Assembly (NCBI GenBank): GCA_905220665.1
Contig: CAJNAR010000003.1
Location: 124,001-188,000 of the forward strand
Source of the DNA: Albugo candida
Lineage: Eukaryota > Oomycota > Peronosporomycetes > Albuginales > Albuginaceae
Length of the DNA stretch: 64,000 bases
Direction: 5' to 3'
The notes below the pieces were generated by a model that saw nothing but the letters and a program-made list of their open reading frames with translations, searched no databases and was not told where the DNA came from. Below are positions 46,389 through 55,982 of the stretch, in pieces. The translations under genes were made by a program, and so were the position numbers. Numbering within the stretch: the stretch's first letter is position 1; the number at the start of each line of letters is the position of its first letter.

Positions 46389-47407
46389 ATGAAAACTCCG
46401 TTCTCACAAATGTGCTTGCTTCCCGTTTTCTGCTCATCAATTTTTGGTAAGCATTTCAAAATTGCGCGCAATGCCCCATATCCTACACTAGGAGTCGCAG
46501 TGATAAAGGGTTATAAGGACCTTACGATACCGAACGCAATATGGTTTGAAGTAAAGCCTGACCGCTCAAAAAAAAAGAAGAAGAGCAGTTGAATCCTGAA
46601 TGGGAAAAATTCTACATTTCAGGTTATCTTAACCAGGAACTCGACCAGCATCTCGAACATAAATGGACGCCATTTACACTTCAGCTGGAAACTCCCACGC
46701 CCGACATATCGGGTTTTAAAATGTCGTTTCTTTCAGGGTATAAGAGTGACATCGAGGTAGTTTTTTCGATAAAAGTTATCGCTGCAGTTCTGCGAAACCA
46801 TATGAAAGAGACGCTCTGTTTGAAATGGATAAACGTGGATGATATAGCGCTGTTCCTTTCAGACGATGATGTGGAAAATACAAAGGAGAAGCCAGTGCAT
46901 TATCACAAAAATAACGTGGGAAAGGAGCCAAGCACAACGAAGTTGGACGATGTGCTTGGTCCTATACAGGCTACCGTCAAATTTTGGGATAAATTCTTGC
47001 CTGGTCAAAACGTGCGCTTTGATTATGCGGTGGTGGCAAGCATTCTTCCGAAAAAAGTATACGACAAAAGTATGAGGTGTTTGTCTCAGACGCCTGAGGA
47101 AGATAGAAGCTACAAGTGTAAACATTTGAGATGCATGCCATCAATTGAATTTACATTTAATGGCAACGATGAAGAGACATACATCTTCTTAGCCACGGAT
47201 TATATAGTACAGGTACCCGGCCATCCCGGCAGTTGCTTCATATCTCTCACATACGATGAAGCTATGCCTCAGAATCAATGGACCATTGGTATCTTATTTG
47301 CAAGAAATCACCCTACCAGGTACAAGATCTCAGAGGAGAAAAGCGGGGGGAAAATTCTTCAATTTGGATTCGCCAAAACCCAAGATACCACAAAAAAAAA
47401 GAAATAG
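46389..47407 (+). CDS. Pepsin-like secreted family member 4, with a 38-bp intron or a frameshift
   Basis: Read as exons 46389-46550 and 46589-47407 it is 326 residues. A start MKTPFSQMCLLPVFCSSIFG looks like a signal peptide. The C-terminal part follows the pepsin second lobe: VRFDYAVVASILPKKVYDKS, a Cys-containing loop, MPSIEFTFNGNDEETYIFLA, TDYIVQV, then QNQWTIGILFARNHPTRYKI and ending LQFGFAKTQ. This copy has the clearest aspartic-protease C-terminal pattern, but no DTG/DSG catalytic motif is seen. The candidate intron (46551-46588, GTAAAG...GAGCAG) is shorter than any other here and has a purine run before its AG. Without it, a stop follows the A9 run and a one-base shift would be needed. 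With it, the splice joins AIWFE to LNPEWEKFY and matches the paralogues better. Confidence 0.66.
46551..46588 (+). other. Candidate 38-bp intron with an A9/purine tract
   Basis: GTAAAG donor and GAGCAG acceptor in phase 0, replacing a frame that ends KPDRSKKKKKSS and stop. The other 16 introns I inferred with a definite length are 46-66 bp and have more pyrimidine before AG. It could equally be a homopolymer frameshift. Confidence 0.45.
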
Positions 47408-48700
47408 ATCGAACTCATTTACATAGAAGAACGTAGCCAAATAAAACATCACGATCAGTTCCCTTCTGTTTTTCTTTCATCTATCTATGATCCTACCCTT
47501 CCTGGCTCTCGAGGTGAATGCGTCTCAGCTGCCAGACTCATTGTTTGCTCAGTTGAACCTTTCTATCACAAAGGCAAATTGATTTGAAGGTAATGACGCC
47601 ACGTTGTGATTTGTCTGGTGCATGTACAAATTTGAGATGACAAATATTGAAGCAGATGCTGACTGATAGTGAACAGATTTTGGAGACGATGAAGCGCTGT
47701 GAGGAAAATCATTGCGCAGCTGGTCCAAATCACCAACTTCGACGGAACATTTGAGTGCTGTGTGGGCGTTCCGCGTATACCACTGGCTCACACGTTCCAA
47801 GAGAAAGCAGCCCACCAGATGATATGGTTGATAATCCACCTGTTGTATCAGCAGTTTACAGGAAGTACCATTTTACTCTCCACCATTATGGCATTTTCGA
47901 TAGTTCGAATCTTCCTACGTCATCGTTGGACGATGTAACCACAGACGCAACTATTTTAGCGGAAGAATGCAACGTTAAAAAAGATAACAACCAATCCGAC
48001 TCAACGATATTAAAGAACAACTACTTGGGTGTGTGCTTAATATGACCTACACCTGCTGCTGTAACGATCCAATTACACTGACTTTTGTGAATGCCTAGGC
48101 TATCTGGTAGAAATAGATATGCACCGAGTTGATAATATGCCTTCGAAGCTGCTTCTACACACCCCACCATAATACCGGACCGTGTCCAGCTTGTAATAAA
48201 GAAGTAATTGCAAAAGTAATGTGCTTCCCAACTTGGTGGCTACCACACTAGACAGAACATAGCCATCCAAGTAGGACTAGGATCGGAGTTGCACTTGCAC
48301 TTCTACTTTGTCGGTGCCATACCAACAGCAATGATCGTCGACTCCTGAAAAAGAAACGCCGATATCCTTACATTGGATACATCTCCTTTACAAGCTGAAT
48401 GCACTCGTGCTGATCGGAACGGAGCCTTCGAAAGTACTGAACGTGCGCACCAAACGTTATATATCACGGTTGTTGCTGGACTTTCGGAGGTGCCGATCGC
48501 CGATAAAACAGAAGTCAATTCTGATAGTTCCAGAAGAACTGCAGCGTCACTCCTTGTACTACAAGCCATAATTACTAAACCTCTTTTTTTCTCGTCCGTA
48601 TCGACGGCACAATAGCACAAGCAAAATGTGTACGACGCGGTCGGGACGAAACCAAATCACAATTCAGGAGCGGCTTAACGGCCAGACGCTGGGAAGACGG
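47408..48700 (+). other. Possible decayed or multi-exon coding region, unresolved
   Basis: Plus-strand stretches at 47755-48045 (for example KYHFTLHHYGIFDSSNLPTS), 48160-48240 (PCPACNKEVIAKVMCFPTWW) and 48373-48615 look protein-like but no legal joining was found. The Cys-X2-Cys piece recalls a small zinc-binding region. They may be parts of one broken gene or upstream exons of the YTH gene. No function assigned. Confidence 0.3.
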
Positions 48701-49092
48701 AGATGAAGAGTAGTGATATCGTATTACCTATTGATTATACGTGCCGAACGACGGCAACTTGCCTCCATGAAGGCACTAATGTTAGCCAATATGCACTTAT
48801 TCTTCATTTACTTCGCATTAGACGTGAAAATTTGCTATGGTAAACTGATTTTCCAGAAGCCCAGAAGTATGAGGTATAAAAGTGAGTTTACTTGCGGAAT
48901 TGATCGAAAAAAAGCTCGAAGAGTTCTGGATGCTGTCGACTGGAATAAGGAAGGATGTTGATCACAAAAGTTGGGCTGCATTGAGCAATTGTGCGCCAGT
49001 ATACATTTGCAGCATACAATTAACCAGCCTGATAGGTGCACATTCGGAGAACAATTCATGATGCATTCATTTTACATGATAATTTGAATGGA

Positions 49093-49885
49093 ATGATACA
49101 CCATCGCCGAGGCACTCGCCGCCCAACAAAACGGGCATCTCGATATGAAAAAAATCGTATCGACAACACAACTAGTACTACTTGGTCGCAAGAAAATCAG
49201 GAGCAAAAAGTGAGAGACTTTGAACGCTGTCACTGCTTTGTAATCAAATCTTTTAGCGAGACCAATCTTCACAAAAGCTTGAAATACGGTATATGGACGA
49301 GTACCTTCGTACACAATCGATTTTTAGATCAAATCTATCGAGACGAATTGATTTCATCGTCACCCTGTCCGATTCTATTTTTCTTTAGGTTGTCTATTTC
49401 ATTGTTTCGTGCTATGAGGCGTACTGATGGAAGAATTTGTAGCGTGTGTAAATCCCGCCACTTTAATGGGATAGCAAGGATGTCATCGCCTCTTGTAAAA
49501 GATCGAAAGTTTCTGCTTTGGGATAAGCAAAAGTATGGCTCGTTCTTCTCTGTGGAATGGCTTGTGGTCAAAGATGTGCCGAATTATATACTCAAAAATA
49601 TCAAATGGAATCATTTTGCAGTCACAAATTCGCTCGTTTCGTCTCGCGATTGCGAAAAAATACCCAGCAAAGAGGTAATGCAATGAAAAATACATAGTGA
49701 AGGCGTATTTTCTTCACATTGGCCTATAGGCGTTTGAAGCCATCTCAGTCTTTTGCGATTATCAAAGTACAACAAGCGCTTGGGACGACTTTCAGTATTT
49801 TGATCGAGAGCAAAAAGAGCTAGAAGAAAAGCGGGGCATCGATGCTGAGACTGACTCGCCATTCACCCAGGTTGAATCCGAATAA
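49093..49885 (+). CDS. YTH-domain RNA-binding protein, three exons seen, N-terminus incomplete
   Basis: YTH domains read N6-methyladenosine in RNA. Exons to 49388, 49443-49674 and 49730-49885 (introns 54 and 55 bp). The first ATG in this frame is 49093, but the frame is open back to 49036 and earlier exons may exist in 48.7-49.0 kb. Domain path: CFVIKSFSETNLHKSLKYGI then WTSTF (first cage Trp), PCPILFFFS joined to VCKSRHFNGIARMSSPLV, FLLWDKQKYGSFFSVEWLVV (second cage Trp in LLW; the third aromatic is Tyr instead of the Trp of YTHDF proteins), KDVPNYILKNIKWN and RDCEKIPSKE. The tail AFEAISVFCDYQSTTSAWDD ends with an acidic stretch. The domain is certain; the start and any N-terminal region are not. 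Confidence 0.86.
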
Positions 49886-50055
49886 GAGCCGGAAGCACCA
49901 AGAACTCGCATTGGAGTTATCGCGTTTATAAACGATCTGAAAATCCCATGGTGTCGTTCCTTTGTCCTATCAGAGCTTCTTCATGACCGCTGGACACTTT
50001 TGATCTTATTATCGTTTTTTTGTGAATAGAAAGAGGCTTTAGGCGATGAAAATTC

Positions 50056-52689
50056 TCACGTGTCTTGTGCTTCATTTGAGGTCTTTTTTGCAAAAGTGCG
50101 CCATACTTGCTGGATTGTGGTTGCAGCTATTGTGTTTATCTCATCAACTTCCTGATAAAAATGTGATTTTGTATGGTGTCTTTGCTTCCATTCAAGAAAG
50201 CTGGATTGAATCACGCTTGCCGCCATATTTGAGATTCCAATTGTGATTTTTTCCTGAAGCATTTGCCACCGGTGAAACGCGGACTGTATTCGAGAAGCCG
50301 CTACAGAACGTTCAACCATCATCGCCTCTGTTAGCCTACGCACTTGATGTCCGCGAACTAAGGATTGGATCATTATAGTAGCCGACTCCTGTCTGCAATC
50401 AATCTACAAAGAAAATGGAAATACGATCAAACATGCAAACGTGAGGTACGAAATTCAACAGCCTACCGCTGAGGCGAGTTCAAGACGATAATGCTGTTCC
50501 TCAATATACGAACGACTCAGCGAAACAGCGAGTTCTCGGTAAACGTGATGACGAGTTTGGAAACCTCTATATAATGCCTGCAGCTTGACTGCCGATTGAT
50601 TGTAGATCTTTTGTTCAGCAACGAAATCACGTGCGATATGACCGCGATACATTTTCTGGATATCGGTGGCAGCACGAGCCTTTCGTTCTGCTTCGATTCT
50701 AAAAAGGTTGGCTTGTCGACCGCTTATATAATTCTGTATCCGAGTTTGTATCAGCGCAGCTGCTGAATCTCTCTTCTGTCTCCGTTCTTCGATTTTGCTC
50801 GATTTATACCTATGACGAGGATTAAGAGGAGGTCGTTGTCCAGGCTCTGTAGGAGAAATCTGTACTGGAGCCTTTCCATACAGTTTGTCTATCACCGGAG
50901 CTTTTGCAGCACCATCCTGTTTCGATGTTGCAAAATCACCCGTGAGATCATTCCGTATGCTTTGAGCTATCTCCCTCATCTTCCTGAGATAATCCAAGTG
51001 TGTGGATCGATGCTCTGGCAGTGAATCTTTATCCCTCTTATCGAACTTTCCATGTTCATAGGTTGAAGATTGTACCTCGTTCTGTACAAGCGAAAACGTC
51101 GGAATTGTTGCCTTATCTTCATCGAGGTCCTTGATAAGATCTAAAGCTTCATTACTCCATTGCTTATTCAGCGAACGACAATCTTGCAAAGCCTGTAGAT
51201 GACGACCAACCAATTTAGGGGAGAGGCCAGCGCTTTCACTCGAAAGCATTGGTTTTGGTCGAGATGGTAGTAATGATTCTGTATCGTGAAAGTCGAACAG
51301 AAGGCAAGCTTGTGGGGTTGAGCATTCATCTGCTTTTGTCTCATAGAGAGACTTTTGCTGCCCATTTCTACTAGCTGAGCTTTGAGGTCTGAGAACACTG
51401 ATTCCATTTCTCGAAGAGTGAGATAGTTTCTCAGACAAATTTGATGTTCTCGTTCTATTTTGTGGCCTGTATGAATCGTTTGGAGGTCGAGCAGTTCTTG
51501 GTCTGATTTTATGACTTCGGATTGTTGGAGATGTCTCATTTTTCACTTGCATTTTACGATTACCGGAATCTACCGGCTTGGACATATACGCTTTGTGGAG
51601 TGTATTATTTTCATCATATTCGCCTCGGGGTTTACTTCCGTTAATATTGGCAGACTGTGGGCGCTCCCTCAGCGCTGGACGATGCACTGTTCGTGAAGGT
51701 TTTTCCACTCGCTTATACCTCTTCTTTGCATTCTCAAATGCGGAGAGAAACGATTGATGTAATGCTGGATTGATCTCCTTGCATCTCGTGCCTATCTGAA
51801 AAGATTTCTTGTACCATTGTAAACTTGCTTCCCCTTTATTATTAAACTCCAACTCCACTGCGAAATTATGATACGCGATGGCCAAAGCAAGCAATTTTTG
51901 CTCTTTAGCTCCCTTTTCCGAAAGATTTGAGCTTTCATAATTGTCCACCGATCCAATACCTACCAATTCGTCCTGCACATAGAAGACTGCAGCCTGAGCA
52001 TACTCTAAGGCGGCATCGTGTTGCCCAAGCTGTGAGCTTACTGCACAAAGATTCATATATGTCACTGATATGTTTTTCACGTGCTCACAGTTTAATCCGA
52101 TTTGTAGAGCTTCCTTCAAGTATCGGAGTGCTGATTTGAGCTTTCCCATTCTCCGCAAGCAGCAAGCGATGTTGTTGTATGTGAGAATCCGGCCAGCCTC
52201 GCATCCAGAGAACTTGTCCGGTTTGATAAGTGTCTCGGCTTTATGTAATGTGCTGAGGCAGTCTGTGTGCTTATTTGCTGACAGTAGCTCTATTGCTACT
52301 GAATTGTAAGCTTGCACGACTTCTTCGAGAGTCTGGAGAACGGTCGGATGAGTGAAACCATACATTTCACGCTTTAGTGATAATAGCTGTTCCGAACAGC
52401 TCAATGCTTGTGTGTCCATGTGATTTTCTTTCAGGAATTTGATGGTCGCGTCCAGCATCTCTATTGCTTGCGTGTTTGGGTGTATTGACGCTTCAAGCAC
52501 GTCTTCAGACGTAAGAGTGCTGTCAAGCAGCGGTCTCGGTAAAGGTATCCAGGAGTTCACATCCCGTAGAGTCGGAATTTGGGGCGCTCTTACTGCATTG
52601 ACACCTTTATGACGTAAGCGATGTATATTGGACGTCGAAGTTGAATTATGGGTTGAATTCCATTCGTATCGCTGCATTTCTAAGCTCAA
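50056..52689 (-). CDS. TPR-like and IQ-motif protein, two exons
   Basis: Exons 52689-50467 and 50403-50056 (intron 63 bp, GTAGGC...TAG) join to 856 residues. The N-terminal part (about residues 80-330) has TPR-like helical repeats: CEAGRILTYNNIACCLRRMG then KLKSALRYLKEAL, VTYMNLCAVSSQLGQHDAAL and AIAYHNFAVELEFNNKGEA. A long polar Ser/Arg-rich linker follows. The C-terminal part carries several IQ motifs: AALIQTRIQNYISGRQANLF, ATDIQKMYRGHIARDFV, AVKLQALYRGFQTRHHVYRE, then in exon 2 TIMIQSLVRGHQVRRL and others, which bind calmodulin or EF-hand proteins. Similar TPR/IQ proteins occur in flagellate protists, so a cytoskeletal or ciliary role is possible; this is inference. Confidence 0.87.
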
Positions 52690-52811
52690 AATGCGAGAAA
52701 TGTTTCCAACACAACTGCTAAACGCAAAGTCATATTTTCCTGCTTTTTATAATTTTAGATCTGATGGTCGGACTGCAAAATGTGATAGACTTTTCCATCC
52801 GTTATGCAAGA

Positions 52812-54083
52812 TCATGTGCGTGAAAAGGAGGAATAACTATCAGAGTTTAGCAGGGTGTACAAAAGCCGTTCTCGCGACTGATAATTAGAGATCTGAGCTT
52901 CCAGCTCGTCCATTTTTCTCTTCATGATGGCAAATGCGCCAGCATGGTCTGCAAGTTGCTGGACAAGTTGGCTATTTTCACGGTGTAGTCTTTGGATAGT
53001 TTTCTTGTAAGGCTCGGTAAGACGAGTTATTACGTCTCGAATCGGCACTGAAGGACATTCTTTTTTCATTTGAATTGACTCGTGTTCATTTTTTGTGTTG
53101 CGAGGATGGAGAGCATTTAGCGTGTCTGCCTCATCCTGAAGATGCAGCTGACCTTTGCTTGTGACAGCTATAGCTTCGGAGGACCCTTGAGATGCACTAG
53201 CTGATATTGCTGCTTCAGTCGCTTTCCATTCCCGAGATTTGGAGGTCATGTCATGCGATTCTGATTCTGATAAGGCCTGACCGTACATTGGATCAGAAAG
53301 CTCTATCTCTTCACGTTGAATAAATACTTCATGCGACACGGAATCCAGAACTTGAGTAAAATCTTCAGCTTCTGGTTTGGTCACGACAACAAAGTCTTCT
53401 CGTACGGAATCTATAATGTGGAAGCTCGAGGAAGCAAACCTAGAATCCCAGAGATCTGAGTGAGGTTCTTTTTCTATATTCGCTTTGTCACGGAAGAGCG
53501 GTGTTTGCGCAAATAGTTCTGAAGCTGTTGACGAATTCTTTGTAGTTTGAAAAGAATCGTTTCTATGCTCAATATGAAACGTATCGTCTTCCGTCGCCCT
53601 TGGTGGAAAATCAACGTTACTGCACTGCTCTTCCCTTTCTGATGAAAACCAGCTTCCGGGTGGTATTGTATCCGTTCTTTCGGTCGAAATTTCTAATTGG
53701 AAAGGCGATGAATCTTCATTCAAATCAACGGTATCATAGATTTTACTGATAGGGTCCGCTGGAGGGATCGACTCACTTTGAAAAATAGCATTAGCTTCTG
53801 TCGATTTGCTTTGATACTGTACGTTCGCAGTCAAATCTGAAAAGACTGTAGAATTTGTCTGGAATAAGCTCGACACATCATCTTCGTCATGTTCTTGACT
53901 GTTTGCCTTCTTTTCAGTATTTGACTTGTTTGGGTCTACAATTTCATGTACATGAGATTTGAAACCATATTCAGAAGTATTGGGCTGTGAGGAAAAGTCA
54001 TCAAAATCGTTTGTAGTCCATACATTTGGTGACGCATCGCCAGCGCCCGTCGGTGATGCGACAAAATGCTGCAGAAGGCGATT
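52812..54083 (-). CDS. Hypothetical acidic protein with C-terminal coiled coil
   Basis: 423 residues from the ATG at 54083 (MNRLLQHFVASPTGAGDASP); an ATG at 54128 in the same frame is possible. Most of it is Ser/Glu/Asp-rich and looks disordered. The last 80 residues are a strong heptad-type coiled coil: KKTIQRLHRENSQLVQQLAD and MKRKMDELEAQISNYQSRER. No catalytic motif. The form (disordered body, coiled-coil end) is typical of vesicle-tether or cytoskeletal adaptors, but no family is recognised. It is transcribed toward the TPR/IQ gene on the same strand, with a 122-bp gap. Confidence 0.75.
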   Translation of the reverse strand, partial: NRLLQHFVASPTGAGDASPNVWTTNDFDDFSSQPNTSEYGFKSHVHEIVDPNKSNTEKKANSQEHDEDDVSSLFQTNSTVFSDLTANVQYQSKSTEANAIFQSESIPPADPISKIYDTVDLNEDSSPFQLEISTERTDTIPPGSWFSSEREEQCSNVDFPPRATEDDTFHIEHRNDSFQTTKNSSTASELFAQTPLFRDKANIEKEPHSDLWDSRFASSSFHIIDSVREDFVVVTKPEAEDFTQVLDSVSHEVFIQREEIELSDPMYGQALSESESHDMTSKSREWKATEAAISASASQGSSEAIAVTSKGQLHLQDEADTLNALHPRNTKNEHESIQMKKECPSVPIRDVITRLTEPYKKTIQRLHRENSQLVQQLADHAGAFAIMKRKMDELEAQISNYQSRERLLYTLLNSDSYSSFSRT

Positions 54084-54129
54084 CATCAGGATTGTTGAAA
54101 TAGTGTAATGACCTCGTTTGATGTGCACA

Positions 54130-55132
54130 TTTTTCGCGTACGTGACGCATGCGTTATCATCGCTCCGCTGCGTGAATGCCTCCTCTCCAAAGTATTAAAC
54201 GGTTGAATCCGCAAAAGGCCATAGTCAACTTTCTACTGTCGCACGTATGGCTCTGTAAACACTACGCACTCAGTGTGATCTCATAGGAAACGAAAATGAT
54301 CACGTGTCTGCGGTATTCGTGAGAGAATACTATGCACTACCAAGCGAAAAAGCATGGCTTACGTTCGCAAAGAGAGCATTGATATCGTGCTTGATAGCAT
54401 TGCATCGAATACACTGAAGAGATAACTTTTTGACGAAATTGAGCTTTCTACGGAAGGTGCGTCTAGCTCACAGATCAAGATGCATTAAAAAGATTGATAG
54501 TGTGATGCGTGGAATCTGCGCGATGAATGTCCATCTCTAGTGGCTTATCGAATTGACACGGCATGTATAGTCGAATGTAAATGTATTATAAGATTCCGAG
54601 TCCAAGATTTTGATGGTGAATAAAGAAGATGCCGAAACTGTTTTCGACAGTATTTGATATTGTGTTTCTACTCGATGAGAGCCTTCACCAAAACACTCAT
54701 TGAAAAGTATGAATGAGCTCTCTGGTTCGCGGGTAGTTCCGATATAGGTGGAGTATGTTGATGAGAAGATTCATTGGATTATTGAAAAGAGTGCAGCCTA
54801 GTGATGCCATGTACGTATGTATAATTCTATTTCGCTTTTTTGCGAACATTTTACATTCAGCACACCAAAACTTCAAAATGAGAGAGATTAACAAATAGCA
54901 CTGCCTGCAAGAACTCAAGTGCCTTCGTTCCGTATGATAGCTTACAGATGGCAAGTGCCACGACATAGAGAGCGACAACTGACTCGCACAACCACGCCAA
55001 GGCATCGTCGGTAGCATCACAACACAAGCTCTCGAGATGTGCGCAAGCGGAATCTTCACAGGGAATTGTGGTCTTTAGTCGATCGTAAACAACTTCACAC
55101 GTCGTGTTTTGAAGCTTACGGTAGTGTACGGG
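54130..55132. other. Divergent spacer, possible remnant
   Basis: Between the coiled-coil gene (-) and XPA (+). A plus-strand start at 54354 reads MAYVRKESIDIVLDSIASNT and continues with stops, which may be a decayed gene or missed exons. Minus-strand frames at 54697-55174 have no recognisable content. Nothing else seen. Confidence 0.3.
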
Positions 55133-55738
55133 ATGCTTTTTCAGAAAGCAAATAAGAGTGGTCACAGCCCGCACGCTCTTATTTGCGATGATTGTGGGGA
55201 GGAAACACCACGAATTGATCAGAACTTGTTTCAGAACTTCAATGTTAGAGTATGCTACTATTGTAAACAGGATAAGACTCTAAAACTTGGCTGGTATCAG
55301 CTTCTAAGCAAGTCTAGAGCCACCAAAGAATACGCCTTGCCAGAATCTAGCTTTACAACGTTGATGCATATCTGCAAAACTAATCCTCACAATGAGAATT
55401 TCAATCCACTTAAGCTTTATCTTCGTAAGCATCTATTGCAGGAAGCGATTCGACTGTATGGAAGTGAACTCCAGCTCGAAGAAGAAAAGAATCGACGAGA
55501 GAAATTGACTTTTGATAGAGCTAGGTCTCGAGTACAAAGTTTTCTGCGGCGAAAAACGATAAGGAAGGCATTCAAAGGTACTCAGTCGACAGATGCGCCA
55601 GAAAGCACCAAAAAATCAAAAACGTTGCGTCAAAACGATCATCTTCACGAATTCAGCCACCAAGAATACGATGAAACAACCTCAAAATGGTTTAAAAAGT
55701 GTGATTGTGGGATGAAAGTCGAGTTTGAAAAATGGTGA
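55133..55738 (+). CDS. XPA-type nucleotide-excision-repair protein
   Basis: 201 residues from the ATG at 55133. XPA verifies DNA damage and positions repair factors. Seen: four-Cys zinc finger CDDCGEE...VRVCYYCKQD (residues about 18-45), TKEYALPESSFTTLMHICKT (TKTEAKxxYLL region), NPHNENFNPLKLYLRKHLLQ (the KNPH..W..MKLYL block, with F in place of W), EAIRLYGSELQLEEEKNRRE, and a C-terminal HLHEFSHQEYDETTSKWFKK followed by CDCGMKVEFEKW, matching the conserved end. Compared with animal XPA, about 90 N-terminal residues (RPA- and ERCC1-binding) are missing; they may lie in an unrecognised exon upstream or be truly absent. It converges with the C2/U-box gene. Confidence 0.92.
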   Translation: MLFQKANKSGHSPHALICDDCGEETPRIDQNLFQNFNVRVCYYCKQDKTLKLGWYQLLSKSRATKEYALPESSFTTLMHICKTNPHNENFNPLKLYLRKHLLQEAIRLYGSELQLEEEKNRREKLTFDRARSRVQSFLRRKTIRKAFKGTQSTDAPESTKKSKTLRQNDHLHEFSHQEYDETTSKWFKKCDCGMKVEFEKW

Positions 55739-55982
55739 TTCTGACAGCGTAAATACGGAAAGACGCATTGTTGACCTTCAAATCAACGAATGCGCTTTCG
55801 TACGACAGAGGGCTTGCTGTGTAGTGAAGGGTACTTGCGTTTATTTACTCATTAGAACGCTACTAATAATCTTCAACCACAAGAGATCAAATCACGCCAC
55901 TTGAGGTTCATGAGAAACACTCACTTATACTATACTCCATCTAAAATCAGCAAAAATTTGCTCTAGGACGTCATCAAAGCAA

